Shown piece after piece: positions 9,087-17,523 of a DNA stretch of 64,000 bases. Made by a program: the position numbers and the translations under genes. The stretch spans positions 16,543-80,542 of the forward strand of contig NKIR01000012.1 in assembly GCA_002255985.1 (NCBI GenBank), given 5' to 3'. The DNA is from Sphingomonadaceae bacterium PASS1. Lineage in GTDB: Bacteria > Pseudomonadota > Alphaproteobacteria > Sphingomonadales > Sphingomonadaceae. The notes under the pieces were generated by a model. The model searched no databases. It was not told the origin of the DNA and saw only the letters and a list, made by a program, of their open reading frames with translations. Within the stretch, counting starts at the first letter, position 1. The number at the start of each line of letters is the position of its first letter.

Positions 9087-10400
9087 TTACCGGCGGGGTG
9101 GTAATCCGGCAAAGGTGATGATGCTTTCGCCGCCGGATGCGCTGACCGAACTGACGCCGACGAAATGATCGTCCACGATCAGTCCCTCAAGCACAGCTTC
9201 GGTGCCTTGTACGTCGCGGACGAAGACCCAATCCTGCGCGTCTGCACGGCGTTGGTAAATACGATAGCGCTCTGCGCCCGGCGCTGCGTCCCATTTGACC
9301 GTCGTGTCGGACGTGACCGCACCGCCTAAAGTTGCCGAAGCCGGAGCAGGGGGCGCGACCGAAAGCGCATTTGCGGTAAAGACGTTCAACATCGTCACCT
9401 TGGCCAGATAGTCGAAGTCCATCTTGTCGACGGTGTCGCCATATTCGATACCGTTTTCGGTGCGCAAATCCTGATGCTGGTGGTGATAATTTTCGACGCC
9501 AACGGTGAAGCGAATTGCGGGGAAGCCAAGCTCAAGCGATGGCAGGTGATCGCCGCCGCGCGCAAAGCGGTCGGGGCGACGAACGCCGAATACGTCCAGC
9601 GTCACATCGGGATATAGCTTTGCACCAATATTGTCGGTATAGCGCATCAACGAACGGCTTGGCCCGTCATCTTCGCCGCCACTGTTGCGGCGCGCCATTT
9701 GGCCGGACAAATCTTCCGATGCCCGGATGCCTTCGCTGAATACGCGGACGACATTTTTGACGACGCGACCGTCGGTCCCAACTGTGCCGCCGACGATGTC
9801 ATTGTTCAGCATCGCGCTGACTTTCCACCCGCGTTCTTTGGCTGTCTCCGCAAGCAAGCGTCCGCCCATCAAACCCTGCTCTTCGCCTGAAAGAAGGGCA
9901 AACACGATGGTCGCATCGCCTTGGGGTTCTTTCGACATCAATCGTGCGGCTTCGATCACGAGCGCGCTACCCGATCCGTCGTCGTTCGCGCCGGGTGCGT
10001 CTTTGGTGAAGTCCATCACATCGGACACGCGGCTATCGATATGGCCGGCGATAATGATGACGTGGTTCCAGCCCATTTTACCGGGCTTGATCGCAAGGAC
10101 GTCAACGATGTTCACGCCATTGGGAACGCGTGGACCGGACATATTCCGCTCAAGCAACTCGGTCGTCAGGCAGCCTTTGCAGGCTTTGGAAATCTTCTCA
10201 AACTCGCTTTGTGCCCAGCGCCGTGCCGCGCCAATACCGCGCTTTGGATCGGTAGCAGATGACAATGTGTGCCGCGTGCCGAAGCTCACCAGTTTTTCAA
10301 CATCCGCCTTCATGCGTTCCGGGCTTGGACCATCATGCGCAGCGGCTGGCGCAGCGATGCTCAGTGCAAGCAAACTGGCCAATAAAGGTAGTTTTTTCAT
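9087..10400 (-). CDS. Exported M28-family aminopeptidase
   Basis: 437 residues with a signal peptide (KLPLLASLLALSIAAPAAAHDG). M28 di-zinc motifs are intact: IIAGHIDSR (His, Asp), APGANDDGSGSA (bridging Asp), LLSGEEQGLMGG (catalytic Glu pair), LNNDIVG (Asp) and ENYHHQHQD (final His). The last ~90 residues look like a fibronectin-III-like module (VKWDAAPGAERYRIYQR). Predicted periplasmic or secreted peptidase. The start at 10400 was chosen for the signal sequence. The phosphoesterase gene lies just upstream on the same strand (14 bp), suggesting cotranscription. Confidence 0.88.
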   Translation of the reverse strand: MKKLPLLASLLALSIAAPAAAHDGPSPERMKADVEKLVSFGTRHTLSSATDPKRGIGAARRWAQSEFEKISKACKGCLTTELLERNMSGPRVPNGVNIVDVLAIKPGKMGWNHVIIIAGHIDSRVSDVMDFTKDAPGANDDGSGSALVIEAARLMSKEPQGDATIVFALLSGEEQGLMGGRLLAETAKERGWKVSAMLNNDIVGGTVGTDGRVVKNVVRVFSEGIRASEDLSGQMARRNSGGEDDGPSRSLMRYTDNIGAKLYPDVTLDVFGVRRPDRFARGGDHLPSLELGFPAIRFTVGVENYHHQHQDLRTENGIEYGDTVDKMDFDYLAKVTMLNVFTANALSVAPPAPASATLGGAVTSDTTVKWDAAPGAERYRIYQRRADAQDWVFVRDVQGTEAVLEGLIVDDHFVGVSSVSASGGESIITFAGLPPRR

Positions 10401-10414
10401 GGATGATATTCCCG

Positions 10415-11179
10415 TCATGTTTGGAGAAACCAGCGTTCGCCGCCTTCAAGCACCAATGCCGTCAGCTTGCCCGAGTCATAAGCGCCGGTGTCGATACCAA
10501 TGCGTGAACCGCGTTCTTCGACTTCTTCGTAAATCGTATGTCCGTAAACCACGACCTTTTCCAGATCTCCGCGTTGGTCGATAAATTCTTCCCGGATCCA
10601 GCGCATGTCGCTTGCCTTCTGGTCGCTCAGCGGGACGCCCGGACGGATGCCCGCATGTACGAAAACATAGTCGCCAATGATGATTTGGTCTTCAAAGCTT
10701 TCGATGAACTCAACATGTTCGCGCGGCACGAGTGTGTCCAACCGCTCGGTCAGTTGCTCCATATCCAGCGTCATATATTCAGCGCGGGTGATGGGATAAG
10801 ACAAGACCGTTGCCTCGCCACCAATGCGCAGGAAAAAGCGGGTAACTTTGGGGTCGCTTTTGCGGCATGCGCTGACGAATACTTCTTCGTGATTGCCCAT
10901 GAGGAACCGGACGTTGCGGCCCGAAGTCTTGAGCGCCAATGCAGTTTCGACCACCGCAGCGCTGCCAGGGCCCCGGTCCACAAGATCGCCCAAGAAGATG
11001 ATCTGCGTATCGGCTGCCCCGCGCGCAAGGTCATCGGCTTCAATTTGCGTCAACAACGCGTTCAGCAGGTCATCACGGCCATGGATATCTCCAATGGCAT
11101 AAATGCGCATACCGTCCGGGACGCGGGCAGTATCAATGGGCCGCAAGACGGCAGTTTTTTTGAAAAGGCGACTTAACAT
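10415..11179 (-). CDS. PPP-family metallophosphoesterase (serine/threonine phosphatase-like)
   Basis: 254 residues. All PPP signature motifs are present: GDIHGR, GDLVDRGPGS, GNHEEV, a VHAG histidine and GHT. These bind two metal ions and hydrolyse phosphomonoesters, or dinucleoside polyphosphates in ApaH-like members. The protein is cytosolic. The start at 11179 gives the usual short basic N-terminus (MLSRLFKK); an in-frame ATG four codons upstream at 11191 is equally possible. Substrate not predictable. Confidence 0.88.
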   Translation of the reverse strand: MLSRLFKKTAVLRPIDTARVPDGMRIYAIGDIHGRDDLLNALLTQIEADDLARGAADTQIIFLGDLVDRGPGSAAVVETALALKTSGRNVRFLMGNHEEVFVSACRKSDPKVTRFFLRIGGEATVLSYPITRAEYMTLDMEQLTERLDTLVPREHVEFIESFEDQIIIGDYVFVHAGIRPGVPLSDQKASDMRWIREEFIDQRGDLEKVVVYGHTIYEEVEERGSRIGIDTGAYDSGKLTALVLEGGERWFLQT

Positions 11180-11221
11180 GGCCTGCGCCATATATAGCCG
11201 TGCTGACCGTTTTGGAAGGGG

Positions 11222-12382
11222 TCAGCCCTCAACGGCAAAGCTTAATCCGGCATATTTCTGTAACCGGTCAACCAGCGTTTCACCAAGCGCAGCGCCCGGC
11301 GTGGTGACACCGCCCGCACCCTGATTTTCGCTTAAGGCAATTGCAGTTTCGCTGATCATCTTGCTGGTTGAACCATAGCCCGGGTCACGGTCGCCCTTCA
11401 CGCTAAGCTTCGCGGTCCGGCCATCGGGATATTCCGCAATGAACAGCACATCGTAAAAGCCGGTGTCGCGCTCTTCTTTTGTGGGTCCTTCGCCGGGCTT
11501 GGGATCATTGTCTCCACCCATCATCGGCGTCGACGCAACATGCTTGGCCATCGCCTCGCCCTGTTCGCCGGGACCGGTCAGCATCATTTCGTCATACACA
11601 AAATCTGCGCCAAAGGCCTGACCAAGCAAGGCGTTGGTGCGGTGTACATTTTTGGTGTTTATCGGTGCCATGACAAAGCTTGTGGCCCAGCTGCCGATGC
11701 TTTCGTCATATTCGGGCTTGTTGCCGGCTGGCTGCGCCGGACCTTCAAATCCGCCGGCAAGGCTGAACGGGTTTGTGAGATATCTGATGACCGCAGGGTC
11801 TTTTGAAGCCGCAACCATCGTTGCCTTCAGGCTAGCCGCTGTGCCACCGGAGAATGTACCCTTCATCGCGCGGACGCGGCCCTTTACGCGCGGCGCAGGC
11901 GTGCCAAAGCTTTCAACGCAATGCTTTTGCAGCATCAACACGCCAAGATCGAAGGGGATAGAATCGAACCCTGCGGAAAAGACAATGCGCGCACCCGACG
12001 CTTTTGCAGCTTCGTTATGCTGGTCGATTTTTTGGCGCATCCATGCGGGCTCTCCACACAAATCGGTATAGTCGGTTCCATTGGCAACGCAGGCTTCGAC
12101 CAGTTCATTGCCATAGAGCTGATAGGGTCCAACGGTGGTCAACACGACTTTGGTGCGCTTTACCATAGCGTCCAATGAAGCTGGATCAGACGCGTCCGCA
12201 ACGATTAACGGCGTGTCCGCCACTGCGCCAACGAGGTCGCGTACTTCCGCCAGCTTATTCGCGCTGCGTCCAGCCATTGCCCATTTGAGACCCGTTTTGG
12301 TCTTGAGATATTCGGCAACCAACCGTCCGGTATATCCGGTGGCGCCATAGACAATGATATCGAACTCGCGTGCGTCTGACAT
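11222..12382 (-). CDS. Saccharopine dehydrogenase-like / trans-acting enoyl reductase family protein
   Basis: 386 residues with an N-terminal Rossmann fold (VYGATGYTGRLVAEYL, a GxTGxxG dinucleotide site). The organisation (about 390 residues, FSAGFDSIPFDLG segment, C-terminal alpha/beta domain) matches the family that includes mycobacterial trans-acting enoyl reductases and eukaryotic saccharopine dehydrogenase-like oxidoreductase. True lysine-pathway activity is unlikely; a lipid-related reduction is more plausible but unproven. The start at 12382 follows a good GGGAGAG ribosome-binding site and begins just before the Rossmann strand. Confidence 0.84.
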   Translation of the reverse strand: MSDAREFDIIVYGATGYTGRLVAEYLKTKTGLKWAMAGRSANKLAEVRDLVGAVADTPLIVADASDPASLDAMVKRTKVVLTTVGPYQLYGNELVEACVANGTDYTDLCGEPAWMRQKIDQHNEAAKASGARIVFSAGFDSIPFDLGVLMLQKHCVESFGTPAPRVKGRVRAMKGTFSGGTAASLKATMVAASKDPAVIRYLTNPFSLAGGFEGPAQPAGNKPEYDESIGSWATSFVMAPINTKNVHRTNALLGQAFGADFVYDEMMLTGPGEQGEAMAKHVASTPMMGGDNDPKPGEGPTKEERDTGFYDVLFIAEYPDGRTAKLSVKGDRDPGYGSTSKMISETAIALSENQGAGGVTTPGAALGETLVDRLQKYAGLSFAVEG

Positions 12383-12500
12383 TCTGCTCTCTCCCGTGAT
12401 TCTGTTGCCCAACGTGATGGGCTGCGCAGCCGGCAATGTCAAAAGGGAGAGATGGTTTTAGCCCGCACCCGTTGCGGGATGGTTGCCAAATCCTTCGGTT

Positions 12501-12536
12501 GACCGGGTTTAGCCGAGGGGCAGCCAAAACCCGGTC
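12501..12536. repeat. Perfect 10-bp inverted repeat (stem-loop) between dcd and the oxidoreductase
   Basis: gaccgggttt (12501-12510) and aaacccggtc (12527-12536) are perfect inverted arms with a 16-base loop. On the minus strand it lies 55 bases after the dcd stop. No U-tract follows, so it is not a classical terminator; it may stop transcription with Rho or stabilise an RNA end. Confidence 0.45.
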
Positions 12537-12590
12537 GCAAGGGTAACGCGCAACGGACCCATAAGAGCCATCACCTTGAATTTAGACAGA

Positions 12591-13145
12591 TTACAGCTTG
12601 GGCAGAGTGACACCGCGTTGCCCCATATATTTACCGGCACGGTCGGCATAGCTCGTCTCGCAAGGCTGTTCGCCCTTTAGGAACAGAAACTGGCACGCAC
12701 CTTCATTGGCGTAAATCTTGGCAGGCAGCGGCGTTGTATTGCTGAACTCGAGCGTGACGTGGCCTTCCCAACCTGGCTCAAGCGGGGTCACATTCACGAT
12801 GATACCGCAGCGGGCATAGGTCGATTTGCCGAGGCAAATGACCAACACGTCGCGTGGTATGCGGAAATATTCAACAGTGCGCGCCAACGCGAAGCTGTTC
12901 GGCGGAATGATGCACACGTCGGTCTTGCGATCGACAAAGCTTTTGGGATCGAATTCCTTGGGATCGACGATGGAGCTGTCGACATTGGTGAAAATCTTGA
13001 ACTCATCGGCCACGCGGGCGTCATAGCCATAAGAGGACAAGCCATAGCTGATGCAGCCATCGCGACGTTGTGCTTCGACAAACGGTTCAATCATTCCGGT
13101 CGCATTGGCTTGCTCGCGGATCCAGATGTCGGACAATATGGACAT
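12591..13145 (-). CDS. dcd: dCTP deaminase
   Basis: 184 residues, the normal length of Dcd. It deaminates dCTP to dUTP, feeding thymidylate synthesis. The conserved block [25 protein letters not shown] and the following TLEFSN with the catalytic Glu are intact, as are SYGYDAR near the N-terminus and the C-terminal [12 protein letters not shown] closing segment. Upstream on the same strand is cdd, separated by 94 bp, so two pyrimidine-salvage deaminases sit side by side. Confidence 0.96.
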   Translation of the reverse strand: MSILSDIWIREQANATGMIEPFVEAQRRDGCISYGLSSYGYDARVADEFKIFTNVDSSIVDPKEFDPKSFVDRKTDVCIIPPNSFALARTVEYFRIPRDVLVICLGKSTYARCGIIVNVTPLEPGWEGHVTLEFSNTTPLPAKIYANEGACQFLFLKGEQPCETSYADRAGKYMGQRGVTLPKL

Positions 13146-13239
13146 AATTACTCCCTGTTACGGGACTGCTTTTGCCAATTTACGGTGTGAGCGCAAGTGG
13201 CGGCGTGGAAATTATCGTGCGCAAGATGCGGCTTCGGCT

Positions 13240-13671
13240 TTATTTTAAATTTGCAGGACCAAAGCCATGCGGCAGCAATTCCGACAGCCGGAATGTTTCA
13301 TATCCCGTTGCGTGCGCGCAATGCACTGGAATATCGATGTCCGTCAGGTCTGCCACTTCCTTGATAATCTGGCGGCATCGGCCGCACGGGGTAATTGGGT
13401 CAGCTGCTTTACCCACATGCCCTGCCAAGCCACCGGCCACGGCGATTTCGCGAATGGCGCGCAATTTTCCGTCACTATTGGCTTTGGCGATCGCGACCGT
13501 TTCGGCGCACAACGTCATGCCAGAGCTGGCGTTTTCAAAATTGCTGCCCGTGATGATTTCGCCTGTATCAAGCAGCAGCGCCGTGCCGACATGAAAGTTT
13601 GAATAGGGCGCATAAGCGGTTTGGGCTGCTTCAATGGCAAGCTGAACAAGCTTTTGCGTGCTGTCGGTCAT
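13240..13671 (-). CDS. cdd: Cytidine deaminase (tetrameric type)
   Basis: 143 residues. It converts cytidine or deoxycytidine to uridine nucleosides. The zinc site has the tetrameric-class pattern: CAETVAI (Cys and catalytic Glu) and PCGRCRQ (two more Cys). Its ATG overlaps the TGA of the upstream GH25-like gene by four bases (ATGA), so the two are translationally coupled, an uncommon pairing. Confidence 0.94.
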   Translation of the reverse strand: MTDSTQKLVQLAIEAAQTAYAPYSNFHVGTALLLDTGEIITGSNFENASSGMTLCAETVAIAKANSDGKLRAIREIAVAGGLAGHVGKAADPITPCGRCRQIIKEVADLTDIDIPVHCAHATGYETFRLSELLPHGFGPANLK

Positions 13672-14354
13672 TTGCGCACCACAACCCAGCGCACCGGGCC
13701 GTCAACGCCGTCGATGCGTCGCTGCAAATTGGCGGTCCACATAACCCAAGGCCGCGCGGAATAGTCGGGGAGCAACCAATTGCCCTCCAGCCAAACAGTT
13801 CGATCAATCGCCTTGCTCACTTGATACTCCCTCTCAAACTCCCGGGTGAGTAGCAGGATTGCGGGTGTGCCGCTATGCGCTTCTATCTGGTTCAGGAATG
13901 TCGCGAGTTCGGACAATATCAGCGCGCGGTTCGGACGCCCTTTGCACGTATCGGAAAAATCAAGCTGGACCGCAGGGGGCAGGGCCCTCTCGTTGCGCGG
14001 AACACTGGTAATGAACATTGTCGCTTGGTCGGATGCCAGACGGCAAATGTCAAAATGGTGGAGTGCACCAAAGCGAATGCCGGCGTCTTGCGCACCTGCC
14101 AAATTGGCTTGAAATTCTGCGTCGCGCGTGCGCGCACCTTCGACTGCAGTGATATAGGCGAAATCGACACCCGTTGCGCCAAGCTCTGCCCAATTGGGAC
14201 GGCCATTGCTTTGGGTGACCACAATGCCTTGTACCGGATATTCATCGCGCGATGGTGCCCAAGCGGTCACATAGCGCCAGCCCGCATAGACGGCGAGCGC
14301 GATGCCGAGCAAGATAATGCCCCACCGGACGAATTGGCGTTTACCCCCAGTCAT
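13668..14354 (-). CDS. GH25 lysozyme-like membrane-anchored protein with altered active-site residues
   Basis: 228 residues: a single N-terminal membrane helix (about 10-30, GIILLGIALAVYAGW), then a GH25 barrel. Family landmarks are recognisable (SNGRPNWAELGATGVDFAYI, AGIRFGALHHF, WVMW near the end). The acidic residues expected for catalysis are not where they should be. The first strand reads GIVVT where active enzymes have GVDVS (Asp replaced by Val45). The usual DxE motif reads QLD (130-132). It may be a non-catalytic peptidoglycan-binding relative, or a divergent enzyme. Coupled to cdd by an ATGA overlap. Confidence 0.75.
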   Translation of the reverse strand: MTGGKRQFVRWGIILLGIALAVYAGWRYVTAWAPSRDEYPVQGIVVTQSNGRPNWAELGATGVDFAYITAVEGARTRDAEFQANLAGAQDAGIRFGALHHFDICRLASDQATMFITSVPRNERALPPAVQLDFSDTCKGRPNRALILSELATFLNQIEAHSGTPAILLLTREFEREYQVSKAIDRTVWLEGNWLLPDYSARPWVMWTANLQRRIDGVDGPVRWVVVRK

Positions 14355-14467
14355 GCGACCCTCTGTTCAAGCATGTGATTCCTCCCTCTAGGCGTTACCG
14401 CCGCGCGAAGTCGATAGCCGTTGCGCAATGGCCGCCCGAATGCACAAGATTTTACGCTGCGCGGCGC

Positions 14468-14950
14468 TCAGCTTTTGATGTGCAACACGCAGATGAGTGT
14501 GAATAGCCGGCGGGCAGTGGCAAAATCGACCTCAACTTTGCCTTCAAGTCGCTCCATCAACAACTCGGCGGCTTCATTATGTACACCGCGCCGCGCCATA
14601 TCGATGGTTTCGATTTCGGCAGAGCTCGCCTTGCGAATGGCCTGATAGTAACTGTCGCAAATGGCGAAATAGTCTTTCACCACGCGGCGGAATCGGCCCA
14701 AGCTGAGGATGAGCATTTCATGCGGCGAATCATCCGACCGGCGAATGTCGAGGATGAGGCGGCCGTCGGCGACGCTGATGCTCAGATGATATGGCCCGGC
14801 ATAGCTATCGCCCATATCGCGCAGCGGCTTGAAGAAGTTGTCTTCGATCAGATCGAAGATCGCGACGCGCCGCTCCTGCTCGATATCGGCATTGCGCCGA
14901 AGTATCGTTGCTTCGTCCAGATCCACTTTAATGATGCGCGGGTCGCTCAT
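14468..14950 (-). CDS. UPF0262 family protein
   Basis: 160 residues, matching the alphaproteobacterial UPF0262 family in length and in sequence (IIKVDLDEATI at the start, ERRVAIFDLIEDN, the PYHLSISV strand, LGRFRRVVKDYF, RRGVHNEAAELL and RLFTLICVLH near the end). No function is established for the family and no catalytic motif is apparent. It is cytosolic by prediction. It is divergent from dnaB; the 146-bp gap between them presumably holds both promoters. Confidence 0.85.
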   Translation of the reverse strand: MSDPRIIKVDLDEATILRRNADIEQERRVAIFDLIEDNFFKPLRDMGDSYAGPYHLSISVADGRLILDIRRSDDSPHEMLILSLGRFRRVVKDYFAICDSYYQAIRKASSAEIETIDMARRGVHNEAAELLMERLEGKVEVDFATARRLFTLICVLHIKS

Positions 14951-15096
14951 GCTGCTGTGTTAGCTTGAGATATTTTTGGGGCAAGCGCTATCCCGTTTGT
15001 GGGACATCTTGTTGTCCGATTGTTGTCCACAGCCATATCCCCGCACTTCTTTTTGTGCACCCTTGCGAAGCCGAACATGCTAAAGGATAGGGAGCC

Positions 15097-16584
15097 ATGG
15101 CCGAACTTATCAGACTTGCAGCAGCGAATGAAGCTGAACCCCAACGCCTTCCCCGCAATATTGAGGCGGAGGCCGCGTTTCTCGGCGCAATTCTGATTGA
15201 TAACCGGGTGACCGAAGATGTGTCGATCAAACTTCAGCCCGACCATTTTTTTGAACCGCTGCACGGCCGCATTTACGAACAGATATTGCGGCTGATGGAC
15301 CGGAACATGCTGGTGACGCCCGTCACGCTGAAGCCATTTTTTGAGGCCGACGAATCCATGCGTGAGCTTGGGGGCCCGGGCTATTTGATTAAGCTGACGG
15401 CAGATGGCGCGGGCTTGATCGGCGCGCGTGACTTTGCGCAGCAGATTTATGACCTTGCGTTGCTGCGTGAGCTGGTGACGGTTGGCCGCACGTTGGTCGA
15501 CAATGCGCTCGACACGAGCGAGAGCGTTGACCCCAAGGGCCAGATCGAAGCCGCTGAAAGCGCGTTGTACAAAGTCGCCGAAGGCGAAGGCGAAACCGGC
15601 TCGATGAAGAGCTTCCTCACCGCATCGACCGAAGCGATCCGCAATGTTGAAAAGGCGTTGCAATCGGGCGGTAGCCTGTCCGGTGTGACCACTGGCCTGG
15701 ATAGCATTAACGCCAAATGCGGCGGTCTGCACAATTCCGACCTTGTCATCCTCGCGGGTCGCCCGGGTATGGGCAAGACATCGCTTGCCACCAACATTGC
15801 CTTTAACGCTGCGCGGCGGTGGATCCGCGAACGTGAAGACGGCATTGAAGAATCCAAGGGCGCTGGTGCCAAGGTCGCTTTTTTCAGCCTCGAAATGTCG
15901 GCGGATCAGCTCGCGACGCGTATCTTGGCTGAACAATCGGGCATCAGTTCCGAACTGCTGCGTATGGGAAAAATCAGTCGCGAAGATTTCCGTGAACTGT
16001 CCCGTGCAAGCCGCGAGCTGCAGGAATTGCCGCTCTATATTGATGACACGCCCGCGCTGACCATCGCTGCACTGCGTACCCGCGCGCGGCGCTTGCAGCG
16101 TCGGCATGGCATTGGGCTGATCGTCGTTGACTATTTGCAGTTGCTTCAGGGCTCAAGCCGTTCCGGCGACAACCGCGTTAATGAAATTTCCGAGATTAGC
16201 CGTGGTCTGAAAACCTTGGCCAAGGAACTGGGCCTGCCCGTGATCGCGCTATCGCAGCTCAGCCGTGCGGTTGAACAGCGCGAGGACAAGCGTCCGATGC
16301 TGTCCGACCTTCGCGAATCCGGTTCGATCGAGCAGGACGCCGATATGGTCTGGTTCGTGTATCGCGAAGATTATTACGAAGCGGCAAAGCAGCCCGACCC
16401 CGTCAACGAAGCCGCGCATGATGCGTGGAAGGAGAAGATGGAGCGAATCTTTGGTGTCGCCGAACTCATCGTCGCCAAGCAGCGCCACGGTTCAACGGGC
16501 CGCGTCCGGATGAAGTTCGAAGCGAAGATCACCCGCTTCACCGACTTGGCCGACGACCAATATGCCGATGCGGGTTATGATTGA
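15097..16584 (+). CDS. dnaB: Replicative DNA helicase DnaB
   Basis: 495 residues. It is the hexameric 5'-3' helicase that drives the replication fork. The N-terminal domain (NIEAEAAFLGAILID, about 25-130) binds primase. The RecA-like C-terminal domain carries Walker A (GRPGMGKTSLATN, about 222-234), Walker B (LIVVDYLQLL), the SQLSRAVEQREDKRP segment and DQ-type SIEQDADMVWFVYR. Length and order are normal, with no intein. It converges with ubiG across a repeat-containing intergenic region. Confidence 0.97.
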   Translation: MAELIRLAAANEAEPQRLPRNIEAEAAFLGAILIDNRVTEDVSIKLQPDHFFEPLHGRIYEQILRLMDRNMLVTPVTLKPFFEADESMRELGGPGYLIKLTADGAGLIGARDFAQQIYDLALLRELVTVGRTLVDNALDTSESVDPKGQIEAAESALYKVAEGEGETGSMKSFLTASTEAIRNVEKALQSGGSLSGVTTGLDSINAKCGGLHNSDLVILAGRPGMGKTSLATNIAFNAARRWIREREDGIEESKGAGAKVAFFSLEMSADQLATRILAEQSGISSELLRMGKISREDFRELSRASRELQELPLYIDDTPALTIAALRTRARRLQRRHGIGLIVVDYLQLLQGSSRSGDNRVNEISEISRGLKTLAKELGLPVIALSQLSRAVEQREDKRPMLSDLRESGSIEQDADMVWFVYREDYYEAAKQPDPVNEAAHDAWKEKMERIFGVAELIVAKQRHGSTGRVRMKFEAKITRFTDLADDQYADAGYD

Positions 16585-16588
16585 GGCT

Positions 16589-16717
16589 TAGGCTAAAATC
16601 GCTGTCCTAATCCCAAAATCGTCATGCTAATGCCAAAACCGTCATGCTGAACTTGTTTCAGCATCTTACTTTCTTTCGGGCGGGCGAAGTAAGACCCTGA
16701 AACAAGTTCAGGGTGAC
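16589..16717. repeat. Intergenic tandem and palindromic repeat element between dnaB and ubiG
   Basis: Three degenerate 20-bp tandem copies (16589-16608, 16609-16628, 16629-16648) with core cCAAAAtCGTCATGCT lead into a 30-bp inverted repeat. The left arm is 16641-16670 and the right arm 16688-16717, with four mismatches. Each arm contains its own small palindrome, CTGAACTTGTTTCAG or its complement. Similar CTGAACTTGTTTCAGGGTC-type elements are common between sphingomonad genes. It lies between two convergent genes and may act as a terminator or a REP/MITE-like element. Confidence 0.7.
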
Positions 16718-16731
16718 GATGTGAGCATCGC

Positions 16732-17469
16732 TCAACCCCGCAACCGCGCGGACAATATGTAATTCAACGCCATGTTGCTGCTTAAATGCAGTCCGGACAT
16801 GGGCGAAAACGCAATGCCCTGCATGTCGACAATCTCGATTCCCGCATCATCCAGAATTGCGGTTAATTCATCGGGCGTCAGGAACTTGGCCCAATCATGC
16901 GTGCGGCGTGGGATTTGTCCAAGCCGCTCGGCGGCCTCCACGAGGAAGATACGCGAGGCGGGCGTGCGATTTGGCGTTGATAGCAACAGCAAACCATCGG
17001 GCTTCATGTGGCGTTTCAACTCGCCAATGAACACGGCTGGATCATTCACATGCTCAATGACTTCCATCGACGAGACGATATCAAACTGGCCAAGTCCTTG
17101 GGCAGCGATTTCGCCCGCGCGATACGTGATCGGCAGGCCCGACAGCGCCGCATGCGCGGTTGCGGCATCGATATTTTCGGGCGCGGCATCTACGCCCGTC
17201 ACGTCCGCCCCCATACGCGCCAGTGGCTCACACAGCAGCCCCGCACCGCAGCCAACATCAAGCGCAGACTTGCCTGCGAGCGGATGACGCGCCTTGCCAT
17301 CACCGCCAAAATGCGCGTCGACGGCGGATCGAATGAAGCCAAGCCGCACAGGATTCAACTTGTGCAGCATGGCGCTTGAACCCTTTGGGTCCCACCATTC
17401 GGCAGCTAATCCACCAAAATGGGCGGCTTCCGTAGCGTTTATTGTCGTTGCTGAGCTTGCGTTTGTCAT
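16732..17469 (-). CDS. ubiG: Ubiquinone biosynthesis O-methyltransferase UbiG
   Basis: 245 residues. It is the SAM-dependent enzyme for both O-methylation steps of ubiquinone synthesis. The start region AAHFGGLAAEWWDPKGSSAMLHKLNPVR is the UbiG hallmark, followed by motif I (LDVGCGAGLL) and the SSMEVIEHV segment. The length is as expected for alphaproteobacterial UbiG. It is divergent from lysC with a 54-bp gap, leaving little room for two promoters. Confidence 0.95.
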   Translation of the reverse strand: MTNASSATTINATEAAHFGGLAAEWWDPKGSSAMLHKLNPVRLGFIRSAVDAHFGGDGKARHPLAGKSALDVGCGAGLLCEPLARMGADVTGVDAAPENIDAATAHAALSGLPITYRAGEIAAQGLGQFDIVSSMEVIEHVNDPAVFIGELKRHMKPDGLLLLSTPNRTPASRIFLVEAAERLGQIPRRTHDWAKFLTPDELTAILDDAGIEIVDMQGIAFSPMSGLHLSSNMALNYILSARLRG

Positions 17470-17523
17470 ATCCTGTCCCTATCAGGGCCGTCGATTGTTA
17501 TATAGCGACTTTTCAAGGTTTTC

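Noticed and set aside
14947..16107. 386-residue minus-strand open frame opposite dnaB
   Set aside because: Lies on the complement of the certain dnaB gene; translation has no recognisable family and arises from the GC-rich codon pattern.
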